A DNA stretch of 64,000 nucleotides from Pirellulales bacterium (GCA_035939775.1 DASZFO010000134.1:1-64000); one strand, 5' to 3'; counted from the first letter of the stretch, positions 9,365-18,937 are shown. Numbers and translations: made by a program. The notes: generated from the sequence alone by a model not told the origin.

Positions 9365-9473
9365 GGTCGTTCGCCAAATGGAGCGATCCGGGCCGCCGGC
9401 AAGCATATCGCTCGCCAGGGGCGGCACCGGAGAATCGCACATTATACGGTTTCCACTGACGGCGAAAAGAGGG

Positions 9474-9974
9474 TTATTTCGGCGAAAGAGTGCAGACGAT
9501 CCGCTTGCCCTGCTGTTGCGGCACCGCGTCGACCTTGCCGATATCTTCAAGCTGCGTCAGGATTTGCTTGATCACGCGATGACCCTCTTCGACATGGGCG
9601 ATCTCGCGACCGCGGAACACGACAGAAATCACCACTTTATCCTTATGGGCCAAAAAGCCGCGGGCCTGATTGACCTTGAAGTCGATATCGTGCTCGCCCG
9701 TCTTCGGCCGCACGCGGATCTCTTTGATCTTGCTGTGATGAATGTGCGTTTTGTGCTGCTTCTTTTTCTGCTGGTATTTGAATTTGCCGAAATCCATGAT
9801 CCGGCAGACCGGCGGCCGCTCGTTAGGGGCGACCTCGACCAAATCCAGGTCGGCCTCGTTCGCAATTTGAATCGCCTGTTCGGTCGGCATGATGCCCAGC
9901 AAGGCGCCGTCGCCCGAAATCACGCGCACGGGAGTGATCCGGATTTGTTCGTTGATCCTCTGTGACCGTTCGAT
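9474..9974 (-). CDS. infC: Translation initiation factor IF-3, predicted AUC start
   Basis: This is a 166-residue protein if started at the ATC complementary to 9972-9974. IF-3 binds the 30S subunit, keeps it free of 50S and checks the start codon. Family motifs are clear: [58 protein letters not shown], and the C-terminal [14 protein letters not shown] and [15 protein letters not shown]. No ATG, GTG or well-spaced TTG fits. A perfect aaggagg lies 8 bases before the ATC codon. In-frame sequence further upstream is not conserved. Rare AUU/AUC starts are known for infC and allow IF-3 to repress its own synthesis. Confidence 0.93.
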   Translation of the reverse strand: MERSQRINEQIRITPVRVISGDGALLGIMPTEQAIQIANEADLDLVEVAPNERPPVCRIMDFGKFKYQQKKKQHKTHIHHSKIKEIRVRPKTGEHDIDFKVNQARGFLAHKDKVVISVVFRGREIAHVEEGHRVIKQILTQLEDIGKVDAVPQQQGKRIVCTLSPK

Positions 9975-9989
9975 TGCCAATTCCTCCTT
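9972..9989 (-). promoter_or_regulatory. infC ribosome site and AUC start codon
   Basis: On the minus strand an aaggagg (9983-9989) is followed after 8 bases by ATC (9974-9972). The alternative TTG in the same frame is only 2 bases from the ribosome site, which is too close. This makes AUC the best start. Confidence 0.7.
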
Positions 9990-10142
9990 TGTAAGACTGT
10001 TGGACGAAAACTTCCGCCGCTGCAAGCCAATGCCGCACCGCCGATGGCGCCGCACAACCGAGTAAGTATCGGCTGGCGGCCGGTGTTAAGTCAACGGGTA
10101 TGCGCGCATCACGTCGCCATTCGAAAATATAGCTTGTGCCAT

Positions 10143-10184
10143 TTGAAAGTATGCGTCATAATACGTATAATGATACGTGTAATG
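10143..10184 (+). promoter_or_regulatory. Promoter and tandem 12-bp operator of the mazEF-like pair
   Basis: TTGAAA at 10143-10148 and TATAAT at 10166-10171 are separated by exactly 17 bases. The -10 box is embedded in a direct repeat, atacgtataatg / atacgtgtaatg (10161-10172, 10173-10184), which contains the palindrome ATACGTAT. This is the arrangement expected for autoregulation by the antitoxin-toxin complex. A gagag/gaggag ribosome site follows before the ATG at 10203. Confidence 0.7.
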
Positions 10185-10202
10185 CGAGAGGAGTGCGATA
10201 AA

Positions 10203-10433
10203 ATGCAAAAGAAACTGACTATCACCGTGGACGAACGCGTTTACCAAGGGCTCCACACTGTTGTCGGAAGACGCCGCATCAGTCATTTCATAGAAACCTT
10301 GGTTCGTCCTTTTGTCGTGGGTAAGGACTTGGATCTCGCCTATCGGCAGATGGCCAAGGAAGAGACTCGAGAAGCGGAGGCATTGGAATGGGCGGAAGCC
10401 ACCATCGGGGATATTGGCGATGAAGCGCGGTGA
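10203..10433 (+). CDS. Antitoxin of a MazEF-type module (ribbon-helix-helix-like)
   Basis: This is a 76-residue protein. The N-terminus [34 protein letters not shown] has the strand-helix-helix pattern of a CopG/RHH DNA-binding domain. The acidic C-terminal half ([25 protein letters not shown]) is the probable toxin-binding tail. The start at 10203 is set by a gaggag site and by the end of the promoter region. The frame overlaps the toxin gene by 14 bases, which implies translational coupling. It probably represses its own promoter. Confidence 0.85.
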   Translation: MQKKLTITVDERVYQGLHTVVGRRRISHFIETLVRPFVVGKDLDLAYRQMAKEETREAEALEWAEATIGDIGDEAR

Positions 10434-10743
10434 GGTCTGGTGGGTCAATTTCGAGCCGGCCGTCGGCGGCGAGATACGCAAGCAGCGTCCCGCGGTCATC
10501 GTCAGCAACGACGCTTCAAACAAGTATCTCAATCGGGTGCAGGTCATCCCTTTGACCTCCAATGTCGAGCGGTTGTATCCCAGCGAGGCGTACGTGATCG
10601 TTAGGGGCAAGCGGCACAAGGCAATGGCCGACCAGCTTTCGACTATCAGCAAAACCCGCCTCAAGAACTCTCTTGGCCGATTGTCGAAAGTGAGTTTGCA
10701 AGCAGTCGAACAGGCGATCAAAGTTCAGTTGGCGTTGGTTTAG
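10420..10743 (+). CDS. MazF/PemK-type endoribonuclease toxin
   Basis: This is a 107-residue toxin of the CcdB/PemK fold. The signature [31 protein letters not shown] is typical of MazF, including the conserved arginine and the RPAVIVSND strand. It continues with VQVIPLTSN and [12 protein letters not shown], which hold the catalytic region. MazF toxins cleave mRNA at short sequence motifs and stop translation. The gene overlaps the antitoxin by 14 bases and ends 4 bases before the end of convergent thrS. The pair sits on the opposite strand between thrS and infC, two genes that are adjacent in the classic arrangement. Confidence 0.92.
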   Translation: MKRGEVWWVNFEPAVGGEIRKQRPAVIVSNDASNKYLNRVQVIPLTSNVERLYPSEAYVIVRGKRHKAMADQLSTISKTRLKNSLGRLSKVSLQAVEQAIKVQLALV

Positions 10744-10747
10744 GCGG

Positions 10748-12751
10748 TTAATACTCATTCGCGCTGCCATGATCCGCTGCCACCTTCGGCAGCTTGGCCA
10801 CTTGCCGAACCTGTTTCGATTGCACTTCGGCGGCCAGCTTTTCGATCGCCGTTTCGAGCGGCATCGCCCCTAAATCTCCGTCGATGCGGTCGCGGACCGC
10901 GACAGTTCCCGCGGCCGCTTCCTTGCCGCCGACGACGAACATATAGGGGATCAATTCAAGCTGGGCGTCGCGAATCTTCGAGTTGATTTTTTCAGCCCGA
11001 TAATCGCCGGTCGCCCGGAATCCGGCCGCTCGCAGCTTCGCCTCGACCTCGCGAGCGAATGTCTCCACTTTTTCGCTGAGCGATAGCACGCGCACCTGCT
11101 CCGGCGCAAGCCAGAGCGGAAACGCCCCGGCGAAATGCTCGATCAGCACGCCGACGAATCGCTCCATCGAGCCGAGCGGCGCGCGATGGATCATCACCGG
11201 CCGGTGAGTGTGGTTGTCCGCGCCGACGTATTCCAGGCCAAACCGCTCGGCGCTCGGCAGGTTGTAGTCCAACTGCACGGTGCCAAGCTGCCATTCGCGG
11301 CCGAGGCAATCGGCCACGACGAAATCGACCTTCGGCCCGTAGAACGCTGCCTCGCCGATTTCGGGAATGCAGCCGGGCAGGTTCATCTCGCGGGCCACTT
11401 GCTCGATCGCTCGCTCGGCCTTGTTCCAAGCCTCAGCGCTGCCGACATACTTATCGCTCGACGGGTCGCGGAAGCCGAGCCGGGCGCGATATTCGGTCAG
11501 CCCGAGCGCCTTGAGCACGGTCTGCGTGAAATCGATGCAGCCGCGGAATTCCTCAGCCACTTGATCCTCGGTGCAGAAAATGTGGGCATCATCCTGGGTG
11601 AAGCCGCGCACGCGCGTCAGCCCGCCCAATTCGCCCGACTGCTCGTAGCGATAGACGGTGCCGAACTCCGCCAGCCTCACCGGCAGGTCGCGATAGCTGC
11701 GCGGCTTAGCCTTGTAGATCATGATGTGGTGCGGGCAGTTCATCGGCTTCAGCAGATACTGCTCCTCGTCCGACATCACGATCGGCTTGAATTGGCTGTC
11801 GGCGTAATACGGATAATGGCCGGAGATCTTGTAGAGATCGATCCGAGCGATGTGTGGCGTGTAAACCGGCGTATAGCCGCGGCGGGTCAGCTCTTCCTTC
11901 GTGAAATTCTCCAATAGCCCGCGAATGACGGCCCCTTTCGGCAGCCAGAGGATCAGTCCCGAGCCGATTAGCGGACTGGTGGTGAACAATTCAAGCTGCT
12001 TTCCTAGCACGCGATGGTCGCGGCGCTTCGCCTCCTCGACCGCTTTGAGATAGTTCTCCAAGTCCTCCTTGCTGAACCAGGCGGTGCCGTAGAGCCGCTG
12101 CAACTGCTCGCGCGCCTGGTCCCCTTTCCAATACGCGCCGGCGATATTGAGCAGCTTGAACGCCCCGATCGCCCCGGCGGCCGGAATATGCCGACCACGG
12201 CAAAGATCAATGAATTCCCCTTGGCGGTAGAACGACAGGCTCGCCTGATCTGCCAGTCCTTCCTGGATATGCTCAACCTTGAAATCCTGCCCCAACTCGC
12301 GGCAGAGTTCCAGGGCCTTCGCGCGTGGTTCGTCGATCCGCTCGAACGGCTCGTTCTGCTTGACGATCCGGGCCATCTCCGCCTCGATCGCCGGAAAATC
12401 GGCCTCGGTGAGCGATCGCGGCAGCTTCATGTCGTAATAGAAGCCGTTCTCGGTCGTCGGCCCAAATGCCAATTGCACTCCATCGAACAGCCGCATCACC
12501 GCCCGAGCCATCACATGCGCGCACGAATGCCGCATGATCCGCAGGGCCTCGGGATCGCGTTTGGTGAGCAGTCGCAGAGCGATTTCGCCATCGGTTGGCA
12601 GCGGCGTCGTGGAATCAACCGTCTCGCCATTCACCGCAGCGGCGATTGTCGCCTTGGCCAAGCCGGGACCAATATCGCCGGCCACGTCGATAGGCCGGAC
12701 CCGCTCCTTGTATTCACGCACGCTGCCGTCGGGAAGTTTGACTTTGAGCAT
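10748..12751 (-). CDS. thrS: Threonine-tRNA ligase
   Basis: This is a 667-residue class II synthetase. It has an N-terminal TGS domain ([14 protein letters not shown]), then the second additional/editing domain with the zinc-type HSCAHVMA and CRGRHIP motifs. The catalytic core has motif 2 ([35 protein letters not shown]) and zinc ligands (MNCPHHI). The C-terminal anticodon-binding domain includes [20 protein letters not shown]. Length is normal. It begins 288 bases from divergent argS and is followed by the toxin-antitoxin pair and then infC. Confidence 0.97.
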   Translation of the reverse strand: MLKVKLPDGSVREYKERVRPIDVAGDIGPGLAKATIAAAVNGETVDSTTPLPTDGEIALRLLTKRDPEALRIMRHSCAHVMARAVMRLFDGVQLAFGPTTENGFYYDMKLPRSLTEADFPAIEAEMARIVKQNEPFERIDEPRAKALELCRELGQDFKVEHIQEGLADQASLSFYRQGEFIDLCRGRHIPAAGAIGAFKLLNIAGAYWKGDQAREQLQRLYGTAWFSKEDLENYLKAVEEAKRRDHRVLGKQLELFTTSPLIGSGLILWLPKGAVIRGLLENFTKEELTRRGYTPVYTPHIARIDLYKISGHYPYYADSQFKPIVMSDEEQYLLKPMNCPHHIMIYKAKPRSYRDLPVRLAEFGTVYRYEQSGELGGLTRVRGFTQDDAHIFCTEDQVAEEFRGCIDFTQTVLKALGLTEYRARLGFRDPSSDKYVGSAEAWNKAERAIEQVAREMNLPGCIPEIGEAAFYGPKVDFVVADCLGREWQLGTVQLDYNLPSAERFGLEYVGADNHTHRPVMIHRAPLGSMERFVGVLIEHFAGAFPLWLAPEQVRVLSLSEKVETFAREVEAKLRAAGFRATGDYRAEKINSKIRDAQLELIPYMFVVGGKEAAAGTVAVRDRIDGDLGAMPLETAIEKLAAEVQSKQVRQVAKLPKVAADHGSANEY

Positions 12752-12819
12752 CTGGACTCGGATTCGTTTGGCTCAGTGATTTCGGTGCTATCAAGAATTG
12801 AAAGTGCCGCTCCGCACAT

Positions 12820-12852
12820 CCTCCCTCTGGGAGAGGGCCAGGGTGAGGGAGG
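12820..12852. repeat. Short palindromic repeat, ctccctctgggagaggg type
   Basis: This imperfect inverted repeat (ctccctctgggagagggcc / agggtgagggag) lies in the 287-base gap between divergent thrS and argS. It is of the common bacterial gggagagggccagggtgaggg kind. Nothing else is recognisable in this gap apart from presumed promoters. Confidence 0.5.
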
Positions 12853-13038
12853 TTCGCCGCGCGGGCCGCACGACAAAGAAAAGTATAGAATTGCCGCGGT
12901 TTCCAACAAGTGCGACAAGCGTGGCGGACTCTGAGAGCGTTCACAATATCATCGCAATTGTCGGCCACGTCGGCGGTCATGCTTGCCGAACCAAAACGGC
13001 TTGTTTACTGTCCTCGTCAAGCGATAATCGGTTGCACC

Positions 13039-15030
13039 ATGAACATTCTGACGCAATTGCAAGAACGATTTCGAGCGGCGCTTTCCGCGATGACCGGTGA
13101 TCGGCTCGGTGCGAAGGAATTGGCCGAGTTGGTCGAGATGATTCGGCCGAGTCAGGACCCGAAGTTTGGCGACTATCAGGCCAACTGCGCGATGCCGTTG
13201 GCAAAGAAGCTGGGCCGCCCGCCGCGAGAAATCGCGGCTGACTTGGTCGGCCGGCTTGATCTCGCCGAGTTGTGCAAGCCGCCTGAGATCGCCGGGCCGG
13301 GGTTCATTAATTTGCGGCTCAAGACTGACTGGCTCGAGCGGCAATTGGCGGCCGCCGCGGCTGATTCGCGGCTTGGGATCGAGCCGGTCGCGAAGCCGCG
13401 AACGTTCGTGGTCGACTACTCTGCCCCGAACGTCGCCAAACCGATGCACGTGGGCCACATCCGGTCGACTGTGATCGGCGACAGCTTGTACCGCACGCTC
13501 AAGTTCCTCGGTCACTCGGTGATCGGCGACAACCACATCGGCGACTGGGGCACGCAGTTCGGGATGATTATTTATGGACATAAATATCTTCGCGACGCGT
13601 TTTCTCTTTCCCATTTGAAGCGGAGCGAAGAGCTGGGATTCATCTATAAGAAAGTGAATCAGCTTGTCAGCTACCACGAAGGGCGCGAGCGGCTCCCGAA
13701 ACTTCAGGCGCGGCTGACCGAACAGGAAGCCGCTTTGAATCGCGAGGAATCGAAGGCCGCCGCGGGAGACAAGAAAGCCGAGAAATCGCTCCGGCAATCG
13801 CGCCGCGCGGTCGAAGATGCGAGGAACGAACTCAACGAACTCCAAGTGACGCTGGCCGCAGTCGGAGATGATCCGACTCTCGCGAAACTCGCGGCGGCTC
13901 ATCCGGACATCGGCTGGCGAGTGCAGGAAGAGACGGCCAAGCTGCACGAAGGGGACGCGGAAAATCTGCGCCTCTGGAAGGAGTTTCTTCCCGACTGTCT
14001 TCAAGACATCAGCGAGACGTACGAGCGGCTCGGCGTGCGGTTCGACCACACGCTTGGAGAGAGCTTTTACCACGACCGGCTCTCCGGGGTGGTACAGGAT
14101 CTCTTGAAGCAAGGGATTGCGCGCGTTTCCGAAGGGGCCGTCGGAGTTTTCTCGGACGATCAGCCCGACTCCCCGCCATTCTTGATCCAGAAGCAAGACG
14201 GGGCGTTCTTGTACGCCACGACCGACTTGGCGGCGATCCAATATCGAATGAACGAGTGGCATCCCGACGCGATCCTTTACGTCGTCGATCATCGCCAGAG
14301 CTTGCACTTCCAGCAGCTATTTGTTACGGCGCGGAAATGGGGATACACGCAAGTCGAGCTGCAACATATCAGCTTCGGCACGGTGCTCGGCGACGATGGC
14401 CGGCCCTTCAAAGCCCGCTCGGGAGAGGCAGTCGGTCTGGCCGGCCTGCTGGACGAAGCCGTGACGCGGGCGAAGGCCATCGTCAGCGCGAACGATGACG
14501 CCAAACCGAGCGGGCCGGAGTTGCCGCCCGATGAGCGGCAGCGGGTTGCCGAGGCGGTCGGCATCGGCGCGCTCAAGTATGCCGATCTGTCGCAGAATCG
14601 CACGAGCGATTACGTCTTCAGCTACGACAAAATGCTGGCGATGAACGGCAATACGGCGACCTACATGCAATATGCTCATGCCCGCGTGCGGAGCATCTTT
14701 GCCAAGGGTCAGTTGCAGGCGGGAGGTCCGACGATCGTGGGAGGCAGCGCATTGAAGCTCGAACATCCGGCCGAGCGCGCGCTCGGGCTCGAACTGCTGC
14801 GGTTCTCAGAGGCGCTGGCCGCCGTGGTCAGCGATTATCGGCCGAATCATCTGACGAACTATCTGTTCGCGTTGGCCAATTGCTATTCGACATTTTATGA
14901 ACAATGCCCAGTGCTAAAGGCCGACAATCCCGTTCAGCGCGCAAACCGCCTCATACTTTGCGATCTGACGGCCCGCACGCTGCGGCAGGGCCTCGAATTG
15001 CTAGGAATCGAGGTGGTGGACAAAATGTAG
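13039..15030 (+). CDS. argS: Arginine-tRNA ligase with a long coiled-coil insertion
   Basis: This is a 663-residue class I synthetase; the family is usually about 550-600. It starts MNILTQLQERF. The Arg-specific N-terminal domain is followed by the HIGH box (APNVAKPMHVGHIRST), GDNHIGDWGTQFG, FLIQKQDGAFLYATTDLAAI, the KMSKS-equivalent region (GRPFKARSGEAV), and a C-terminal DALR anticodon-binding domain. Residues about 215-300 form a highly charged insertion (LQARLTEQEAALN, EKSLRQSRRAVEDARNELNELQVTL) that predicts as a coiled-coil hairpin, just before the standard LWKEFLPDCLQDI stretch. The function of the insertion is unknown. Confidence 0.96.
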   Translation: MNILTQLQERFRAALSAMTGDRLGAKELAELVEMIRPSQDPKFGDYQANCAMPLAKKLGRPPREIAADLVGRLDLAELCKPPEIAGPGFINLRLKTDWLERQLAAAAADSRLGIEPVAKPRTFVVDYSAPNVAKPMHVGHIRSTVIGDSLYRTLKFLGHSVIGDNHIGDWGTQFGMIIYGHKYLRDAFSLSHLKRSEELGFIYKKVNQLVSYHEGRERLPKLQARLTEQEAALNREESKAAAGDKKAEKSLRQSRRAVEDARNELNELQVTLAAVGDDPTLAKLAAAHPDIGWRVQEETAKLHEGDAENLRLWKEFLPDCLQDISETYERLGVRFDHTLGESFYHDRLSGVVQDLLKQGIARVSEGAVGVFSDDQPDSPPFLIQKQDGAFLYATTDLAAIQYRMNEWHPDAILYVVDHRQSLHFQQLFVTARKWGYTQVELQHISFGTVLGDDGRPFKARSGEAVGLAGLLDEAVTRAKAIVSANDDAKPSGPELPPDERQRVAEAVGIGALKYADLSQNRTSDYVFSYDKMLAMNGNTATYMQYAHARVRSIFAKGQLQAGGPTIVGGSALKLEHPAERALGLELLRFSEALAAVVSDYRPNHLTNYLFALANCYSTFYEQCPVLKADNPVQRANRLILCDLTARTLRQGLELLGIEVVDKM

Positions 15031-15090
15031 TGTGTTGTCAACAATCCTTTTGTGGATCAAGACTTACGCATTTTTTGACTTGTCGAAAGA

Positions 15091-15119
15091 TTGCAATTCT
15101 CAGCAAATTGTCTTAGAAT
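15091..15119 (+). promoter_or_regulatory. Predicted sigma-70-type promoter for the hemerythrin-like gene
   Basis: TTGCAA at 15091-15096 and TAGAAT at 15114-15119 are separated by 17 bases in an AT-rich patch of the gap after argS. The gene start follows about 137 bases downstream with an aaaggag site. Call by pattern only. Confidence 0.4.
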
Positions 15120-15255
15120 TTAGCGCACCATCTCTCAAGCAAGTCCTGGCCGCTTGCTTTGCCCAGCACTCGTTGGATACACGCAGGATCGCGTTTTGCC
15201 TCCAAGGCGGCGATCGGTTGTTTCGCAATCGCCGCCGTAGAGAAAGGAGTGCGCT

Positions 15256-15732
15256 ATGCTAGCGGCTCAAGGAACTTTAACGATCAATGCTGCCTTCCTC
15301 CAAGAGATCAAGGAGGAGAACCGGGAATTGCGGCAGTTGCTCAACAATTGCGGCACGGCCTTGGCGGCAGAAGGCCGAACGCCGGCCGAGCCAAAGCGAA
15401 TCGTCGAATTGCTGACCAAGCTTCGCGACCAGTTGGCGATGCACTTCGCACTGGAAGAGGCCTACGGCTATTTCGACGACGCGGCCCATGTCACTCCCCA
15501 GCTTTCCGACCGGGCGCTAAAACTCCGAGACGAGCACGGCGATTTGTTTCTGCACCTCGGGGGCATCGTCGATCGCGCCGAACACATGCTCTATCACGAA
15601 CAACCGGAAATGCGACTGGTGAATATCGCCGAAGAATTCACGCAGTTCCAATCCCGATTCCAGGACCACGAAGCGCAAGAGACCGAATTGGTTGTGCAAG
15701 TGTTGCACGACGAGACGGGCTGCGGCGACTGA
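15256..15732 (+). CDS. Hemerythrin-like HHE cation-binding protein
   Basis: This is a 158-residue helical protein. Metal-ligand candidates are spaced as in the HHE domain: H and E in LAMHFALEEAYGYFD, H in LRDEHGDLFLHLGG, and H and E in FQDHEAQETELV. Such four-helix bundles bind a di-iron centre and act in oxygen or nitric oxide sensing, or in iron storage and repair. The start has a good aaaggag site. It is convergent with the FHA-GAF-PP2C gene (7-base gap). The substrate or partner cannot be told from sequence. Confidence 0.75.
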   Translation: MLAAQGTLTINAAFLQEIKEENRELRQLLNNCGTALAAEGRTPAEPKRIVELLTKLRDQLAMHFALEEAYGYFDDAAHVTPQLSDRALKLRDEHGDLFLHLGGIVDRAEHMLYHEQPEMRLVNIAEEFTQFQSRFQDHEAQETELVVQVLHDETGCGD

Positions 15733-15739
15733 GGTGGGC

Positions 15740-17422
15740 TCAGTCTCGCGCGAAGCAGAGCAAGCAAATATCGTCGCTCTGCGGAGTGCCGCCGGTAAAT
15801 CTCTCGACGTCCATCATCAGCCGCCGGCCCAGGGCCTCGACGTGCGGCGCGCCTCGGGCCACCAGATTGTAGACCCCCTTGATCCCGTAGAATTGCCCAC
15901 CGGGGTCAGAGGCTTCGCTGATTCCGTCGGTGTACATGACGACCATGTCGTCGGGCTCCAGCCGCACGGAACAAGCGGCGTACGTCTGCTCGGCATCATA
16001 TCCCAACGGCGGCCCTGCCTCGAGCACGCCAAGTTGTTCCACGGTGCCGGCAAGCCCATGCCGTAATAGAGGCGGGATGTGCCCGGCGTTCACGAGTGTG
16101 AGCATATGCTCGCGCGGATCGAGCACGGCCAACAGAAACGTGATGAACATATCGCCGAGTGTCGGGCCGGCGAACTCGCGATTGAGCCGGCAGATCGCCT
16201 CGACCGGCGTCTTCGACGTGCCGAGGCAAAGCCGCACTTCCGCGCAGAGCCGCGCCATCAACAGCGCGGCCGAGACCCCTTTGCCCGAGACGTCTCCCAC
16301 CGCGACCGCCAATCGCCCGTCGGCCAGTGGCACATAGCCGAAGTAATCGCCCCCGATGTCCTCGGCGGCCCGATAGAAGCTGTAAAATCGATAGCCGGGC
16401 AGGTCCGGGGCTTGCTGCGGGAGGAAATGGAGCTGCACCTGCTGGGCCATCGCCAGTTCGCGCTGGCGGCGATCGAGCTTGATGCTCGCTTCGTGCATGC
16501 GGGCATACTCGACTGCTTGCCCGGCGACAGTGGCCACGCTGATCAGCACGTCGAGGTCTTCCTCCGAGAATTGGCGAAGCGGGTCCCTGGTGTCGATGTG
16601 GATAATCCCCAGCGGTGTATGTGAGGGACCCATCAGGGGCGCGGAAATCATCGAGCTGACCGGGCCTTCGAGCACGGACGACTCCCGTTCGGCGTCGGAG
16701 GTCGCGGTGTCGGTGCTGAGAATTGCCTTTCCCTCGGACATGACGCGCTGAGCGATCGACTGGCTGATCGGACCGAGCGTGAGCGAATCGCTCGGCTCGC
16801 CGCGGCCGCGTTTGACGGCCCGCGGAACCAGCCGCCCGGTCGCCTCGTCGCTGAGCATGATGTAGCCGCGATCGGCCTGCGGAAAGATTTGAAACAGCGA
16901 TTCGATCATGTTGCGCAGAAACACATCGACCTCGAGCGATTTGCCCAAGTTGCGCGTGATTTCGAGCACGGCGCGGAGCTTGGCCTGAGCGCCGACATCG
17001 ACTCGTGCTTCCGCTCGGGCGTCGATCGCGCCAACGATCGTCGTCGAGCGCAGTCCGGTCTGCAAGTCGTCGCCAAGCTGCGGCTTGGGCAGGGCCAGCG
17101 TGGCAGCCGACGAGAACAGGCCGGCTCGCGCCGCGCGCTCGTGAAATTCGAGCACAACGTCGTATAGTCGGATCTTGTCCTCGTCATTCAGCCGCAAGCG
17201 GCCGTTAATCCGCTGGCCGTTGACATAAGTGCCGTTCAGGCTGTTCAGGTCCTCGATGAAAAAGTTGTCGGCATCGCGGACGATCCGCGCGTGCTGCCGC
17301 GAAATACTGCGGATCGGGATCACCAGGTCGCAGAACTGCTCGCGCCCAAGCTGCGTTTGCTCGCGGGCCAATTCGTAGGTCTGCCCGGCAGTCGGGCCGG
17401 AGAGGATGTTGAGCAGCGCCAT
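15740..17422 (-). CDS. FHA-GAF-PP2C (SpoIIE/RsbU-type) signalling phosphatase
   Basis: This is a 560-residue cytoplasmic regulator. Residues about 1-90 form an FHA phosphothreonine-binding domain (LGREQFCDLVIPIRSISRQHARI, NSLNGTYVNGQRI). Residues about 140-310 form a GAF sensor domain. Residues about 330-560 form a PP2C phosphatase of the SpoIIE class, with the metal-binding aspartates in AEDIGGDYFGY, AVGDVSGKGVSAALLMA and MYTDGISEAS. It probably dephosphorylates an anti-anti-sigma factor or a kinase substrate in response to a GAF ligand, with FHA docking on a phosphoprotein made by a Ser/Thr kinase. The start at 17422 is the ATG at the beginning of the FHA fold. Confidence 0.93.
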   Translation of the reverse strand: MALLNILSGPTAGQTYELAREQTQLGREQFCDLVIPIRSISRQHARIVRDADNFFIEDLNSLNGTYVNGQRINGRLRLNDEDKIRLYDVVLEFHERAARAGLFSSAATLALPKPQLGDDLQTGLRSTTIVGAIDARAEARVDVGAQAKLRAVLEITRNLGKSLEVDVFLRNMIESLFQIFPQADRGYIMLSDEATGRLVPRAVKRGRGEPSDSLTLGPISQSIAQRVMSEGKAILSTDTATSDAERESSVLEGPVSSMISAPLMGPSHTPLGIIHIDTRDPLRQFSEEDLDVLISVATVAGQAVEYARMHEASIKLDRRQRELAMAQQVQLHFLPQQAPDLPGYRFYSFYRAAEDIGGDYFGYVPLADGRLAVAVGDVSGKGVSAALLMARLCAEVRLCLGTSKTPVEAICRLNREFAGPTLGDMFITFLLAVLDPREHMLTLVNAGHIPPLLRHGLAGTVEQLGVLEAGPPLGYDAEQTYAACSVRLEPDDMVVMYTDGISEASDPGGQFYGIKGVYNLVARGAPHVEALGRRLMMDVERFTGGTPQSDDICLLCFARD

Positions 17423-17539
17423 GTTCGGAACGTCGCGGACCGCCGGTCGGAGTGGATAAGCGTGCGGAAAGTGAGTGCATCTGCGGCTACTCCGACTCAT
17501 TGTAGTCAATCGGAGATCGAAGCGGAATTCGGGGAGACA

Positions 17540-17618
17540 TGACAGTGACGGGGTGACAAGGTGACCGACCGTCCTTTCGCCTGGTCAGCTTGTCACTCTG
17601 TCACCTTGTCACCTTATC
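17540..17618. repeat. Palindromic repeat of the gtgacaagg family (copy 1)
   Basis: The left arm is built of gtgac/gacaag words and the right arm of the complementary cttgtcac/ctgtcacc words, with a loop of roughly 25 bases. A related element lies at 61451-61523. It fills the gap between the phosphatase and the phospholipase-like gene. Confidence 0.75.
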
Positions 17619-17632
17619 AGCATCCCAGCCGT

Positions 17633-18850
17633 TCATAGCCAGCGGCGAACCGACCATGCCAGCCGGTCGCGGACTCGCTGCCAGAGGGGCCGGCTGCGGA
17701 TTTCCGCAAGGCGAATGCGGCGGCTGTGGGACATTTCGTGCCGGCAAAAGGCGGTCGCCGCGGCGGCCATCGCCCGCGAACGAACCACAGCCAGAAACTC
17801 CAGATTCAATCGCAGGCTGCGCGGATCGAGATTGCAGGAGCCGACGACGGTCCACAACTCGTCGATCACCATCACCTTGCTGTGGAGCATGAAATCCTGC
17901 CGCTCGTAGATTTGAATTCCGCGGGCCAGCAGCCGTTGGCAGAGGTGCCGCGTCGCCCAATGCACGGCTTTCACGTCGCTTTCCGCCGGGACGACCACCC
18001 GCACTTGCACCCCGCGCCGCCGGGCGCGAAGCAATTCGCGCAGCACGCGCCCGACCGGTATGAAATACGCCATCGAAAGCGTGATGTTGCGGCGGGCGCG
18101 GCGGATCAATGGACCGAGAATCCGTGCGACACGTCGCATCCGCCGGCCAGGTCGCGACGCGAAAAAATGGATCGCGTCGTCGCTCACCGCTAGCATCCGG
18201 CCGATTTGCCAGTTCGTGCGACGATCGCGGCGGCGCAAGTGCTTCCAATTCCACAATCGCTCGAACTCCTCGGCGATCACCCCCTGCTTTGGCCCGACCA
18301 GCCGCAGGTGCAGATCGCGCCAGCCCGCCGACGCCGGTAGATTGCGGAGCTTGGCGTCGGACGGGGTGACGATACCACGCTGATCGACGATATTCATCCC
18401 GCCAAAGTACGCCACTCGGTCGTCAACGACCAACAATTTGCGATGGTTCCGACGATTCAGAATCCGGAAGAAACCGAACCGCAACAGATTGTCGCGGATC
18501 GAATGGAAGGTGTGGACCTCGACGCCGCCCGCCGCGAGCCGGTCGAAAAACGCCTGCGGCGTAGTCAGGCTGCCGATGGCGTCGTACATGACGCGAACAT
18601 CGACGCCCGCGGCCGCTCGTTCGAGAAGCGCAGCAGCGATTGCTCGTCCGGCCGCGTCGTCGGCGATCGTGTAGCTTTCGAGCCAGATTCGGCTGTGCGC
18701 GGCGCGAATGTCCTCGATCATCGCCGCAACGAGCGTCGTGGCCCCGTCGAACAGCGTCAAATCGTTCCCGGCCACCTGGACCTTCGGCAATCGGCTATCC
18801 GCGGCCGGATCAAACGCGCTTTCGGAGGTAGGATGATCCAGAATCGACAT
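17633..18850 (-). CDS. Phospholipase D-like protein (cardiolipin synthase type)
   Basis: This is a 405-residue protein with two HKD phosphodiesterase halves. The first half has NHRKLLVVDDRVAYFGGMNI and the second HSKVMVIDELWTVVGSCNLDPRS. The IWLESYTIADD start of the first domain is also typical. There is no N-terminal membrane pair, so it resembles ClsB-type synthases that join phosphatidyl groups to glycerol or phosphatidylglycerol. A PLD-type nuclease is less likely given the layout. The tail is rich in Arg and Trp, which may hold it on the membrane. It is divergent from the LarA-like gene. Confidence 0.88.
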   Translation of the reverse strand: MSILDHPTSESAFDPAADSRLPKVQVAGNDLTLFDGATTLVAAMIEDIRAAHSRIWLESYTIADDAAGRAIAAALLERAAAGVDVRVMYDAIGSLTTPQAFFDRLAAGGVEVHTFHSIRDNLLRFGFFRILNRRNHRKLLVVDDRVAYFGGMNIVDQRGIVTPSDAKLRNLPASAGWRDLHLRLVGPKQGVIAEEFERLWNWKHLRRRDRRTNWQIGRMLAVSDDAIHFFASRPGRRMRRVARILGPLIRRARRNITLSMAYFIPVGRVLRELLRARRRGVQVRVVVPAESDVKAVHWATRHLCQRLLARGIQIYERQDFMLHSKVMVIDELWTVVGSCNLDPRSLRLNLEFLAVVRSRAMAAAATAFCRHEMSHSRRIRLAEIRSRPLWQRVRDRLAWSVRRWL

Positions 18851-18899
18851 GAGAGCCCCGTGGCCAGAAGGTGGATTCTTGCGGCAGACACTGAATTGT

Positions 18900-18937
18900 A
18901 GGAAACGGGGCTAGGGGCTCGGGGTTCGGAACTCGAT
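18900..18937. repeat. Low-complexity gggctaggggctcggg tract
   Basis: This word-like tract of ggggct/aggggctcgg units lies in the 189-base gap between the divergent phospholipase-like and LarA-like genes. The same words recur near 49885 and 50005 beside pckA. Confidence 0.5.
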
